Of a DNA stretch of 64,000 bases, positions 34,001-41,938 are shown in pieces (positions within the stretch are counted from its first letter, which is position 1; each line of letters begins with the position of its first letter). The DNA is taken from NCBI RefSeq assembly GCF_024494655.1, contig NZ_JANHDL010000009.1:1-64000 (forward strand), given 5' to 3'. The notes beneath the pieces were generated by a model that ran no database searches, was not told the DNA's origin, and saw nothing but the letters and a program-made list of their open reading frames with translations. The DNA comes from Halorubrum laminariae. GTDB taxonomy: Archaea; Halobacteriota; Halobacteria; Halobacteriales; Haloferacaceae. The position numbers and the translations under genes were made by a program.

Positions 34001-34212
34001 TTGTGACGGATGACGGCGTCTTTCAGCGTCTTGTTCCACGCCGTCCCGAGGTGCATCTGCCCGGAGGTATACGGCGGCCCGTCGACGAAGAAGAAGGGCG
34101 GGTCGTCGGCGTGCGCCTCTTTCGCCGCCTCGTAGGCGTCCGCGTCGTCCCAGTACTCGTCGACCGCCGACTCGATGTCGGCGGGCGTGTACTGGTCGTC
34201 GATATCGTCCAT
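31060..34212 (-). CDS. ileS: Isoleucyl-tRNA synthetase
   Basis: A 1050-residue class Ia synthetase, the largest gene here. The HIGH-type motif is GQMHLGTAWNKTLKD near residue 56, the editing (CP1) domain follows, and KMSKS is in GRKMSKSVGNIVTPEEA near residue 600. The anticodon-binding domain and a C-terminal domain complete it. The N-terminus PPFFFVDGPPYTSGQMHLG is typical of the archaeal/eukaryotic branch. The ATG at 34212 (MDDIDDQYTPADIES) was chosen because upstream codons encode unrelated basic sequence. Confidence 0.95.
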   Translation of the reverse strand: MDDIDDQYTPADIESAVDEYWDDADAYEAAKEAHADDPPFFFVDGPPYTSGQMHLGTAWNKTLKDAVIRHKRMTGHRVTDRPGYDMHGLPIEVKVEEELGFENKRDIEEYGMESFIETCKEFALDNRAAMDEDFKSIGVWMDWEDPYETISPEYMEAAWWAFSEVADNGLVEQGKRSISQCPRCETGLANNEVEYEDVEDPSIYVKFPLSDREGSLVIWTTTPWTIPANTFVAVDEDLTYNAVRAEKDGEEELLYIAEACVEDVLQEGRYEDYEIESELTGAEMLGWTYDHPLANHVAEYPDFEGAGEVYAADYVEADRTGLVHSAPGHGEEDFHRGSELGLDIYCPVGPNGVFTEVAGEYAGRFVRDANDEIIDDLVADGHMLAHGTVEHSYGHCWRCDTGIIQLVTDQWFISITDVKEDLLDNMEESEWHPQWARDNRFRDFIEDAPDWNVSRQRYWGIPIPIWVPADADPDTLDEDMIVIGTREELAERVEEDVDPESIDLHRPSVDDLAIVEDGTTYRRVEDVFDVWLDSSVATWGTLGYPSDETAHDELWPADLIIEAHDQTRGWFWSQLGMGTAAVGEIPYDEVVMHGFANDEDGRKMSKSVGNIVTPEEAIDRAGRDPLRTYLLSHDQQGVDLAFEWDGLGEIHGKLNILWNVFRFPLEYMDLDGYDPAAADLADGDLELVDEWVLSRLQSVETEVEEAWADYRVADAVNAVIEFVTQDVSRFYVKAVRDRMWEEADSDSKRGAYATLATVLDEVIRLLAPIAPYLSERMYQTLDGGATTVHQLDYPEPTDDLRDPALERDVTVLRNVEEAAANARQQAGRKLRWPVPRVVVETDDDAVAGAVDRLADLIADRVNAREVRVTDAFDELVETAEPQMAEIGPAFGGDAQKVMSALDGATREAVESGEMTVDGEPVDLDDAMVEYVAEPPENVTGVEFDGGVVYVDTSLTPEIESEGYARDVIRRVQEMRKDLDLDVEARIRVGVDVDDDRVTGFVDEHADLIAGEVRADAWLDDPSEAADADGGLVEEWDVEDIIVTIGIEPVA

Positions 34213-34411
34213 ACGGATCGGTCTTGGCGCGGATATTTGAATACGGCGGAGTCGCGTATCGGCGTGACACGGAGTGGCGCAGATCGCTCTCCGATGCGTA
34301 CTGGACCAACATACATGCGGAATCACGACCGTGCACGGCGCGTATGGCGGTGCCGTCCGCCGTCGAAGTGGGGTCCGGAAGGGCCAAGTCCTGTCGAGTC
34401 ATACCACGCGC

Positions 34412-34861
34412 ATGGAACTCGACGAGACGGACCGAGCCATCCTCCGTATCCTTCAAGCGGATGCACGAACGCCGTTCTCCGAGGTCGCGCGGCGTATCGA
34501 CATGTCCAGTGCGACGGTCCACGATCGGGTGGGGCGCATGGAAGACGCGGGCGTCATCGAGGGATACCACGCGGCGGTCGATCCGGCAGCGGTCGGATAC
34601 GGTGTGAGCGCGTTCGTCGGACTCCGGGTCGAACAGGGGCGCGAGGAGGACGCGCTCGCCGGGCTCAGCGATGTCGACGAGGTGCGCGAGATTCACCTGA
34701 CGACCGGCGAATGGGACGTGCTCCTCCGCGTCGTCGCAGCCGACACCGACAGTCTCCGGGAGCTGATGTTCGATCGGATAGCGGAGATGGAGGGGTTCTC
34801 GCGGTCACAGACGATGATCATTCTCGGAACGGACTACGAAGAGGACGGTCCGCCGGTGTGA
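34412..34861 (+). CDS. Lrp/AsnC-family regulator
   Basis: A 149-residue regulator starting MELDETDRAILRILQADART, with helix-turn-helix FSEVARRIDMSSATVHDRVGRMEDAGVI and a RAM domain (AVGYGVSAFVGLRVEQGREED ... GEWDVLLRVVAADTDSLREL). It is divergent from ileS, with 199 bp between start codons; regulation of ileS or of a nearby transport gene is possible but unproven. It differs in sequence from the Lrp protein at 29.2 kb. Confidence 0.9.
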   Translation: MELDETDRAILRILQADARTPFSEVARRIDMSSATVHDRVGRMEDAGVIEGYHAAVDPAAVGYGVSAFVGLRVEQGREEDALAGLSDVDEVREIHLTTGEWDVLLRVVAADTDSLRELMFDRIAEMEGFSRSQTMIILGTDYEEDGPPV

Positions 34862-34930
34862 ACACGACCGGCATTCGACTTGCGGTACCGGACCGGAACG
34901 CTCAACTCGGCGACGCTCGCATCGGGGAGC

Positions 34931-36082
34931 ATGACTACGGACGGAGCGCGCGTCGAACTGTCGCCGGAACGGGCGTGGGCGACCGCGGTCGGGCTCGTCA
35001 CCGCGGCTCTCGCAATCGGTTCCGTCGTGTTCCCGCGGATCGTCTACGACCGGTTCCTCTGGCGGTACTTCTGGGGACCGGTCGCGGCCGACGGACAGGG
35101 GGCACAGTGCGCCGTGCGAGACGCTGGCGGGACAGAACTCCTCGACAGCACCGCCGCGTGTACGGAGGCCGTCACCGCCGGCGCGGTCGTCGCATTCCCG
35201 GGATACACCACGGTGTCGACCGTGAGCTACGTCGTGATCCTGTTGGGTATGTTGATCGGCGTCGTGTTTCTGCTCCAGCGGCTCGACATCGGCAACGAAC
35301 TCCGCTTTTTCTACGCGCTGTTCCCGTTCATGCTGCTCGGCGGGACGTTACGGACGGTCGAGGACGCGGGCGTCGCGGCGATGGACGCCGGCGTCGAGCC
35401 GCTCATTCCGTACCCGGCGAGCGCGCTGCTCATCAGCCCGTTCATCTACTTCACCGTCTTCGGCGTGACGCTCGCGTGTGTCGTCACCGCCTATGGACTC
35501 GCCGGACGCGGGGTTGTCGACGACTACGCGCGACCGCTGTTCGCGATGGGCACTGGCGCGCTCGCGCTTTCGCTCGGCTATCTCGCGTACCTCGCGGCCG
35601 CCACCGAGTACGTCGACTTCTATCCCGTCGTCCTCGTGTCGACGCTCGGCATCGCGACGCTGGCGACGCTCGCGACGTGGACGCTCGCGACCCGATACGA
35701 GCCGTCGGTCAGACGTGGGACCGGCTTCGCGGGGATACTGATCATCTGGGGACACGCCGTCGACGGGGTGGCGAACGTCATCGGGCTCAACTGGATGCCG
35801 GCACTCACGGGAACGCCGAACCTCGTTCCGAAACACGTCGTTAACTCCCTCATCGTCGACTGGACAGGTCGGTTGCTTCCCCAGTCCATTGTCGCCGTCA
35901 CCGGCGACGCGTGGCCGTTCCTGTTGGTGAAGCTCGCAGCGGCGACGTTCGTTGTCTGGGTGTTCAACGGCGAGATGTACGAGGAGTCGCCGCGGTACAC
36001 GCTGATGCTTCTCATCACCGTGCTGGCGGTCGGCCTCGGCCCCGGAAGCCGAGATATGCTGCGCGCGACGTTCGGGATCTGA
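34931..36082 (+). CDS. DUF63 family integral membrane protein
   Basis: A 383-residue protein with about nine membrane segments. Recognisable DUF63 features are [37 protein letters not shown] and [16 protein letters not shown], all with conserved polar or charged residues inside membrane regions. The family is archaeal and its role is unknown; a rhomboid-like or transporter function has not been shown. The ATG at 34931 ([11 protein letters not shown]) is used. It follows the Lrp gene by 69 bp on the same strand. Confidence 0.88.
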   Translation: MTTDGARVELSPERAWATAVGLVTAALAIGSVVFPRIVYDRFLWRYFWGPVAADGQGAQCAVRDAGGTELLDSTAACTEAVTAGAVVAFPGYTTVSTVSYVVILLGMLIGVVFLLQRLDIGNELRFFYALFPFMLLGGTLRTVEDAGVAAMDAGVEPLIPYPASALLISPFIYFTVFGVTLACVVTAYGLAGRGVVDDYARPLFAMGTGALALSLGYLAYLAAATEYVDFYPVVLVSTLGIATLATLATWTLATRYEPSVRRGTGFAGILIIWGHAVDGVANVIGLNWMPALTGTPNLVPKHVVNSLIVDWTGRLLPQSIVAVTGDAWPFLLVKLAAATFVVWVFNGEMYEESPRYTLMLLITVLAVGLGPGSRDMLRATFGI

Positions 36083-36172
36083 GGGCGCAGTCGGTCGGTT
36101 TCCAGCGATCGGCAGTCGTAGGCCACGTCGACGGGACGGAAGCCACAAGTGCGCCGCCCCGCGAGCAGATCT

Positions 36173-36691
36173 ATGGTCGATACTCCGCGACGACGCGTGT
36201 TGGCTGCCGCAGCGACCGGAACGACGCTCTCGCTCGCCGGCTGTAGCTCGCTCGGCTCCGACGGCACCGATGGATCCGCCCAGACGGACGACGCCGAATC
36301 CGCCGATGACGCGAGCGCGACCGCCGCCGTCGACATCCAGTCGGACCTCCAAGCGGCACAGAACGACATCCGACAGCGACTCCAAGAGGGGAACCTGACG
36401 CAGTCGGAGGCGCAAGCCGAGATTCGCGAGACCCAGCTCGACCTCCTCACCGAGGCCGTGTCGACGGTCGAGTCGTACGCGAGCGACACCGAGGGGCTGA
36501 CCGTCAGTCAGACGAATGCACGAGCAGGTGCGGTCCTCGTTTCGGGCGCGCCAGCGGCCGTGTTGAGCGTGCTCGACGCCGACTCGGTGAGCGCGCTGCT
36601 CTCGGCCGAGGAGTTCCCCGAACCGGAGCAGTCGGCGACGAACGGAACCGAAAACGATTCGGAGACCGACTCGACGAACGACTCCGCCTGA
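36173..36691 (+). CDS. Hypothetical Tat-exported lipoprotein
   Basis: A 172-residue protein. The signal is RRRVLAAAATGTTLSLAGC: twin Arg, a hydrophobic stretch and a lipobox ending at the Cys, typical of haloarchaeal Tat lipoproteins. The mature part starts acidic (SDGTDGSAQTDDAESADD), then forms helices (IQSDLQAAQNDIRQRLQEG ... AEIRETQLDLLTEAVSTVES) likely to be a coiled coil, and ends in a Glu/Asn/Thr-rich tail. No family is recognised. The start at 36173 (MVDTPRRRV) places the Arg pair correctly. Confidence 0.78.
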   Translation: MVDTPRRRVLAAAATGTTLSLAGCSSLGSDGTDGSAQTDDAESADDASATAAVDIQSDLQAAQNDIRQRLQEGNLTQSEAQAEIRETQLDLLTEAVSTVESYASDTEGLTVSQTNARAGAVLVSGAPAAVLSVLDADSVSALLSAEEFPEPEQSATNGTENDSETDSTNDSA

Positions 36692-36793
36692 CGCCCGCGC
36701 GGGCCACGCGATCGCGTCGGCTGTCATTCCTCCACTCGTTTACGACACCCATCAGCACGTCATTCGGTACCACACAGCGACCGCAACGCGATC

Positions 36794-36800
36794 TTATAAG
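36794..36800 (+). promoter_or_regulatory. TATA box of coaBC
   Basis: TTATAAG lies 27 bp before the coaBC ATG at 36827 in otherwise GC-rich sequence. A start site would fall at or just before the ATG, so the message is probably leaderless. Confidence 0.65.
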
Positions 36801-36826
36801 CCGCCGCGGGTGAAACCTGTCTGGTA

Positions 36827-38017
36827 ATGTCCGAGGGGTCACCGTCGATGCTCGCGGGCGTCAACGTCGCGCTCGGCGTTTCCGGGAGCATCGCGGCCGT
36901 GAAGGTGGTCGAACTCGCACACGAACTCCGCCGACAGGGCGCGAGCGTCCGCGCGATCATGTCGCCGTCGGCGACGAACATCGTCCACCCGTGGGCCGTC
37001 GACTTCGCGACGGACGAACCCGTCGTCACCGAGATCACCGGAGACGTGGAACACGTCGAACTCTGCGGCCGAGACGGCTGGGCCGACGTGCTCCTTCTCG
37101 CGCCGGCGACCGCGAACACCGCGGGGAAAGTCGCAGCCGCGATCGACGACACGCCGGTCACGACCTGCGCGACGACCGCGCTCGGTGCGGACGTGCCGGT
37201 CGTGATGGCCCCGGCGATGCACGAGCCGATGTACGACCACCCGGGCGTGCTCGACGCGCTCGACCGGCTGGAGTCGTGGGGCGTGACCCTCGTCGACCCG
37301 CGGATCGAGGAAGGGAAAGCGAAGATCGCAGCGGAGGCGGCGATCGTCACCGAGGTGGCTCGCGCGACGACGACGCAGACGCTCGCCGGGACGCACGTCG
37401 TCGTCACGGCCGGTGCGACCAAAGAGCGCATCGACCCGATCCGCATCCTGACGAACCGGGCTTCGGGCAAGACCGGCCGCGCTGTCGCCCGCGCGCTGTA
37501 CGTCCGCGGCGCTCGCGTCACGCTGGTTCAGGACGGTCCGGACGTGCCGTACGCTGACGTGGTCGCCGTCGAGACCGCAGACGAGATGATGCGGGCGTGT
37601 CGACAGACCGCGGCGACGGCAGACGCGCTGGTCTCCGCGGCTGCCATCTCCGATTTCACCGCCGACGCAGTGGACAAAAAGATCCGGTCGGGGTCACCGC
37701 TGTCTGTCGATCTTGAGCCGACGCCGAAACTGATCGACTCGGTTCGGGAGGCGTACCCGGACCTCCCCATCGTCGGGTTCAAAGCCGAAACATCCGGCGA
37801 CGATGCGGCCATGGTCACAGAAGCGGAGAGGATCCGCGACCGCGTCGGTCTCGCGTTCGTCGTCGCCAACGACGCGAGCGTGATGGGCGACGACGAGACC
37901 CGCGTCCTTCTCGTCGCCGAGAGCGGAACGGACTCCGAGGAAGTCACCGGGTCGAAAGACGCCGTCGCGGGACGGATCGCCGACCGGTTGGCGGCCGTGC
38001 TCGATCGGGGCGAGTGA
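36827..38017 (+). CDS. coaBC: Bifunctional phosphopantothenoylcysteine decarboxylase / phosphopantothenate-cysteine ligase
   Basis: A 396-residue two-domain coenzyme A enzyme. The N-terminal flavin decarboxylase (CoaC) contains VALGVSGSIAAVKVVELAHEL, DVLLLAPATANTAGKVA and VVMAPAMHEPMYDHP. The C-terminal ligase (CoaB) contains VVVTAGATKERIDPIRILTNRASGKTG, AAAISDFTADAVDKKI with the Lys, and LPIVGFKAETSG. Both halves look complete. A 5-unit 11-bp repeat follows the stop, then the Mrp operon. Confidence 0.95.
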   Translation: MSEGSPSMLAGVNVALGVSGSIAAVKVVELAHELRRQGASVRAIMSPSATNIVHPWAVDFATDEPVVTEITGDVEHVELCGRDGWADVLLLAPATANTAGKVAAAIDDTPVTTCATTALGADVPVVMAPAMHEPMYDHPGVLDALDRLESWGVTLVDPRIEEGKAKIAAEAAIVTEVARATTTQTLAGTHVVVTAGATKERIDPIRILTNRASGKTGRAVARALYVRGARVTLVQDGPDVPYADVVAVETADEMMRACRQTAATADALVSAAAISDFTADAVDKKIRSGSPLSVDLEPTPKLIDSVREAYPDLPIVGFKAETSGDDAAMVTEAERIRDRVGLAFVVANDASVMGDDETRVLLVAESGTDSEEVTGSKDAVAGRIADRLAAVLDRGE

Positions 38018-38076
38018 CAGTCGGCGATCGCCGAAGCCCACGACCGCCGATAGTCGTCGAAGAGATCCGAGAGAGT

Positions 38077-38131
38077 GGTCCGAGAGCGGTCCGAGAGCAA
38101 TCCGAGAGCGGTCCGAGAGCAATCCGAGAGC
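38077..38131 (+). repeat. Five tandem 11-bp units downstream of coaBC
   Basis: The units GGTCCGAGAGC, GGTCCGAGAGC, AATCCGAGAGC, GGTCCGAGAGC and AATCCGAGAGC run without a gap, with a looser copy just before. Only the first two bases alternate (GG/AA). The period is close to one DNA helical turn, so a protein could bind one face; slippage is the simpler explanation. It lies between coaBC and the Mrp operon. Confidence 0.9.
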
Positions 38132-38237
38132 GGGCGCGACCACATTTTCTACCGGTCACGTTCCCCCGCCGTACGGATATCCGCTGGGATACAAACTGTT
38201 TTGAGGCGGTAGGAAAAGTAATCGAGTAGAGATACCG

Positions 38238-38291
38238 ATGCACACAGAGACCGTCATCCCCCGATCCGTCGGAGGTGTGGTGGGTGGCTGA
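38238..38291 (+). other. Possible 17-codon upstream ORF overlapping the start of mrpE
   Basis: ATG at 38238 opens a frame MHTETVIPRSVGGVVGG ending TGA at 38289, overlapping the mrpE start region in another phase. It could couple translation of the antiporter operon, or reflect an early frameshift in mrpE, or be chance. No Shine-Dalgarno is evident for either reading. Confidence 0.25.
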
Positions 38292-39537
38292 CACCGGTGA
38301 CGAGCCGGACGCCGCAGACCCGGACGCCGCGGCTGAGTCCGCCGCCGAGACCGGTTCCGATCCGCCGAGCGGAGGCGATCGGCCGGGCGCAGTCGTCGTA
38401 CCCGTCGAACGAACCCCGACGCTCCGTGCGACGGTCGCGCATGCCGTCGAAACGGCTGCGAGCGGTGAGTTCTCTGCGGTCCACTTCGTGGAAATCGCCT
38501 CGTGGCGCGACGGCGATCCGGAGAGCGAAGAGCGGACCGCCGAGGCCGAGCGCATCCTCGAACGCGTGTTGGCGTGGGCCGAGGCCGACCTCGCGGACTC
38601 CGACGCCGACGAGACGGACGTCACGATCGCCGTCGACCTCATCGGGTCCGACGACTACCTCTTCGGACCGGACGACTACGTTCGCGTGCTGGTCGCGTAC
38701 GCCGAGGACAACGGGGCCGACACGGTCCTGTTGGACCCCGAGTACACGCCGGTCGGCAACACGACGCTCCTTCAGCCGCTCGAGTTTGAGCTGTCGAACA
38801 CGGACTTAGCTGTCGAGACTGCGCCCGTGACTCGACCCACGCGGCGCGAACGGCTCAGGAGCGAGGCGACTGGCGTGCGGTTCGCCGCGATGTTCGGCCT
38901 CTCGCTTGCGTTCTACTTCGTGCTCGGCGACCCGCTGTACTGGTTCGACTGGGTGACCGGCGTCGCGAGCGCGGCGATCGTCTCGATCACGCTGTCGCGG
39001 ATCAGCTTCGACGCGGACCCCGCGCTGCCGCGGACGCCGCTGCGGATCGTTCGCGGGGCCATCTACGTCCCCGTCCTGCTTTATGAGATCGTGATGGCGA
39101 ACCTCGTCGTCGCGCGGGTGATACTGGACCCGCGGCTCCCGATAGAGCCGACGATGAACCGCATGCGCGTGATCGTCGGTAGCGGGCTCCCGCTGATGAC
39201 GCTCGCGAATTCGATCACGCTGACGCCGGGGACCCTGACGGTCCGCGCCCGCGACAGCGATCTGTACGTCCACTCACTCATCCCGTGGGCCCGCGACGGG
39301 CTCTTCGGCGGATCGCTGGAGCGGTGGACGCGGTTCGTCTACTACGGGCGATCGTCGGCTCGCCTTCCGACGCCCCGAGAGCGCGAGGATTGTGCGATCT
39401 TGCAGGGCCCGGACGCGACCGAGGAACTCCCCATCGCCGCGACGGACGGCGGGGAGGATCCGGGCGACGATCCGACCGCGACGGCGACGGACGGGAGTAC
39501 TCCGACCGGAGACACCGACGAGGTGACCGATCGATGA
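38275..39537 (+). CDS. mrpE: Mrp antiporter subunit E with N-terminal Usp-like domain
   Basis: A 420-residue first gene of the antiporter operon. Residues about 35-150 (GAVVVPVERTPTLRATVAHAV ... AYAEDNGADTVLLDPEYTP) look like a universal-stress-protein (UspA) nucleotide-binding fold. Residues about 190-360 are the membrane MnhE/MrpE domain (LSLAFYFVLGDPLYWFDWV, VRGAIYVPVLLYEIVMANLVVA, LANSITLTPGTLTV). A disordered acidic tail follows. The start is uncertain: GTG 38275 or 38284. Bacterial MrpE lacks the Usp part, so this fusion could let a nucleotide ligand influence the antiporter. Its stop overlaps mrpF (ATGA). Confidence 0.87.
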   Translation: MWWVADTGDEPDAADPDAAAESAAETGSDPPSGGDRPGAVVVPVERTPTLRATVAHAVETAASGEFSAVHFVEIASWRDGDPESEERTAEAERILERVLAWAEADLADSDADETDVTIAVDLIGSDDYLFGPDDYVRVLVAYAEDNGADTVLLDPEYTPVGNTTLLQPLEFELSNTDLAVETAPVTRPTRRERLRSEATGVRFAAMFGLSLAFYFVLGDPLYWFDWVTGVASAAIVSITLSRISFDADPALPRTPLRIVRGAIYVPVLLYEIVMANLVVARVILDPRLPIEPTMNRMRVIVGSGLPLMTLANSITLTPGTLTVRARDSDLYVHSLIPWARDGLFGGSLERWTRFVYYGRSSARLPTPREREDCAILQGPDATEELPIAATDGGEDPGDDPTATATDGSTPTGDTDEVTDR

Positions 39538-39839
39538 CGCTCGTCGACGCGACCGTCGTCGCCGGCTACACCGTCGGCGACGTGCTCTTGTACGCGGCGG
39601 CCGGCTTCGCCGTACTCGCGATCGGGATGCTCTACCGCGCCGTGAAGGGCCCGACGATGCAGGACCGCGTGCTGGCGGTGAACGTCCTCGGAACGAATAC
39701 CGTCGTGATCCTCGGACTGTTGGCCGCGGCGCTCGACGAGCCGACGTTCCTCGATGTCGCGTTAGTGTACGCGCTGTTGAACTTCCTGATGGCGATCGCC
39801 ATCTCGAAATTTACGGTCGAGCGGGGTGGGGTGCTGTGA
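39534..39839 (+). CDS. mrpF: Mrp antiporter subunit F
   Basis: A 101-residue protein with three membrane segments (GDVLLYAAAGFAVLAIGMLY, VVILGLLAAALDEPTFLDVAL, ALLNFLMAIAISKF) and the conserved RAVKGPTMQDRVLAVNVLGT loop of MnhF/MrpF. It helps hold the membrane antiporter complex together. Starts and ends overlap its neighbours by 4 nt. Confidence 0.92.
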   Translation: MTLVDATVVAGYTVGDVLLYAAAGFAVLAIGMLYRAVKGPTMQDRVLAVNVLGTNTVVILGLLAAALDEPTFLDVALVYALLNFLMAIAISKFTVERGGVL

Positions 39840-40165
39840 TCGCCGCGATCGAGACCGTCCGCGTGGGACTGATCGTCGTCTTCGTCCTGCTCGGGTTGTT
39901 CTTTTCGTTCGTCTCGATGACGGGCGTACTTCGCTTGCCCGACGTGTACTCGCGGGCGCACACCGCCTCGCAGGCGGACACGCTCGGCGCGGGGTTCGGG
40001 CTCGCGGCCGTCGCGCTCACCGTCGGTTGGGAGGGTGCGGGGTTCAAGAGCGTGATCCTGTTGTTCTTCATCTTCGTGACGAACCCGACGGCGGCCCACG
40101 GGATCGCCCGGGCCGCCTTCGAGGAGGGAATCGTGCCGTGGACCGAGGGGGACGAGCGCCGATGA
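39836..40165 (+). CDS. mrpG: Mrp antiporter subunit G
   Basis: A 109-residue protein starting at GTG 39836, inside the mrpF stop (GTGA). The MnhG/PhaG signature is SFVSMTGVLRLPDVYSRAHTASQADTLGAGFGLAAVAL with three membrane segments and VILLFFIFVTNPTAAHGIARAA at the end. It is a small structural subunit of the Mrp complex, and its stop overlaps the next ATG. Confidence 0.92.
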   Translation: MIAAIETVRVGLIVVFVLLGLFFSFVSMTGVLRLPDVYSRAHTASQADTLGAGFGLAAVALTVGWEGAGFKSVILLFFIFVTNPTAAHGIARAAFEEGIVPWTEGDERR

Positions 40166-40740
40166 CGGGCGCAATCGGCCTCGCTTCTCCGGTCGCGGCG
40201 CAGGTCACCGCCATCGAAGCGAGTCTGCTCGCGTTCGTCGTGCTCACGGCGCTCGCGACCGCGTTCGCGCGGGACGTGCTCGCGGCCGCCATCATCTTCG
40301 GGGCGTACAGTCTCGGGATGGCGGCGCTGTACACGTTCTACCGCGCGCCGGACGTGGCGATGACGGAGGCAGCCATCTCCGCCGGCGTGACGACCGTGCT
40401 GCTGTTGTTGACGCTTGCGAAGACGACCCGGATCGACCACGAGGCCGCCTTCGAGTCGGTGAACTACCCCGCCGCCGGCGCGGCGGCGTTCCTGCTCGCC
40501 GGACTGTTGCTCACGATGGGTGAGATTCCGGCGATCGGCTCGCCGGACGCGCCCGTGTGGTCGAACCCGGACGTGAGCCAGTGGTACCTCGCAGAGACGT
40601 ACGCGCAGGTCCACGTCGAGAACACGGTGATGGGCGTGTTGGCGGCGTTCCGTGGGTTCGATACCTTCGGCGAGGCGATCGTCGTCTTCGCCGGCGGGAT
40701 CGCCGCCCTGATCGTCCTCCGACGGGAGGTGTTCGCATGA
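40162..40740 (+). CDS. MbhD/MbhE-like (DUF4040) antiporter subunit
   Basis: A 192-residue membrane protein. The MbhD/DUF4040 core is AIIFGAYSLGMAALYTFYRAPDVAMTEAAISAGVTTVLLLLTL, corresponding to the C-terminal part of bacterial MrpA; the second half (YPAAGAAAFLLAGLLLTMG ... TFGEAIVVFAGGIAALIVLRREVF) corresponds to MbhE. In haloarchaea the MrpA C-terminus is therefore carried by a separate gene. The conserved Asp and Glu in APDVAMTEAA are likely part of the proton path. Confidence 0.87.
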   Translation: MTGAIGLASPVAAQVTAIEASLLAFVVLTALATAFARDVLAAAIIFGAYSLGMAALYTFYRAPDVAMTEAAISAGVTTVLLLLTLAKTTRIDHEAAFESVNYPAAGAAAFLLAGLLLTMGEIPAIGSPDAPVWSNPDVSQWYLAETYAQVHVENTVMGVLAAFRGFDTFGEAIVVFAGGIAALIVLRREVFA

Positions 40741-41438
40741 GCGACTCCACGAGAGATGGAGACGCGGGAAGCGATCCGAACACCCCGAACGCGGGAGACG
40801 GAGACGCCCGCTCCGCAGACGTCGTTCCGCCCCACCGAGCGGTCAAGCGATCCGGACGGCTCGATTCAAACGAGCGACAGGGAACGCCGTACACGGAGAG
40901 TCAGGTGATCATGCCGACCGTGAAGATCGTGGCTCCGTTCGCGTTCACCTACGGGCTGTTCGTCACCTTCCACGGCGGCGGCTCGCCGGGAGGCGGCTTC
41001 CAGGGCGGCGCGATCATGGCCGCTGTCGTGTTCATGATCGCGTTCGCATTCGGTATCGAGTCGACCCGCACGTGGCTCGCGAACACCGTCGTCGTCGCGC
41101 TGGCGGTCGGCGGCGCGCTCGCGTTCGCCGGCATCGGCCTCGTTCCGGTCGCGCTCGGCGGCGCGTTCCTCCAGTACGACCTCCTGCCGATCCCGATCAA
41201 GTACGGGTTAGAGGCCGTCGAGATCATCGGGATCGCCCCGCTCGTCGCCGGCGTGTTGATGGGGCTGTTCTTCCTGCTCGCCAACGGCTTCGCGCTCGGC
41301 GGCGACGGGTTCGAACCGGACGATCCGGCGGACGCAACCGACGACGGACGCGAGGACTCACGAACTGGCGACGACGGCTCCGGTTCGTCTTCAGCGATCG
41401 CGGACGGAGGCTGCGAGCCGAACGGAGGTGACGCATGA
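40737..41438 (+). CDS. mrpB: Mrp antiporter subunit B
   Basis: A 233-residue protein. After a 50-residue acidic soluble leader, the MnhB domain runs from about 58 to 195: VKIVAPFAFTYGLFVTFHGGGSPGGGFQGGAIMAAVVFMIAF, with the GGGSPGGGFQGG motif typical of MrpB, and further membrane segments. A disordered acidic tail ends the protein. Both extensions are longer than in bacterial MrpB. ATGA overlaps link it to the genes on both sides. Confidence 0.9.
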   Translation: MSDSTRDGDAGSDPNTPNAGDGDARSADVVPPHRAVKRSGRLDSNERQGTPYTESQVIMPTVKIVAPFAFTYGLFVTFHGGGSPGGGFQGGAIMAAVVFMIAFAFGIESTRTWLANTVVVALAVGGALAFAGIGLVPVALGGAFLQYDLLPIPIKYGLEAVEIIGIAPLVAGVLMGLFFLLANGFALGGDGFEPDDPADATDDGREDSRTGDDGSGSSSAIADGGCEPNGGDA

Positions 41439-41938
41439 CGGTAGCCGGCGGACTCGCCGCGGCCGCGTCTGTGACCGCGACCGCGACCGAGCCGGTCGAA
41501 ATCCTGACGACGAGACACGCCTACGTCGCATTCGCCCTGCTCCTGTGTATCGGGCTCTACATGATGATCGCGAACCCCAACCTCGTCAAGAAGATCGTCG
41601 GACTGAACCTGTTCCAGACTGCCATCTTCCTGCTGTTCATTACGTCGGGGTATGTAGAGGGCGGCGCGATCCCCATCGTTCCGTCGGGCGGTGCGGAGAC
41701 GGGCACGTACGTCAGTCCGCTGCCGCACGTGATCGTGTTGACCGCCATCGTCGTCGGCGTGAGCCTCACCGCGGTGGGGCTCGCGCTCTGTATCCGGATT
41801 TACGACGAGTACGGAACGCTCCGTACCGACGTCCTCCGCGAACTGCTCCGCGACGAGGGGTCGATCCCCGATGGGCCGGACCTCGGAAACGGGTCCGAGA
41901 ACGCGCCGAACGGCCACGGAGGTGACGCGGATGACTGA
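41435..41938 (+). CDS. mrpC: Mrp antiporter subunit C
   Basis: A 167-residue NuoK-like subunit with three membrane segments. The core FALLLCIGLYMMIANPNLVKKIVGLNLFQTAIFLLFITSGY and the segment LPHVIVLTAIVVGVSLTAVGLALCIRIYDEYGTL are typical of MnhC/MrpC. Its stop overlaps the next start by 8 nt, the only overlap in the operon longer than 4. Confidence 0.92.
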   Translation: MTVAGGLAAAASVTATATEPVEILTTRHAYVAFALLLCIGLYMMIANPNLVKKIVGLNLFQTAIFLLFITSGYVEGGAIPIVPSGGAETGTYVSPLPHVIVLTAIVVGVSLTAVGLALCIRIYDEYGTLRTDVLRELLRDEGSIPDGPDLGNGSENAPNGHGGDADD

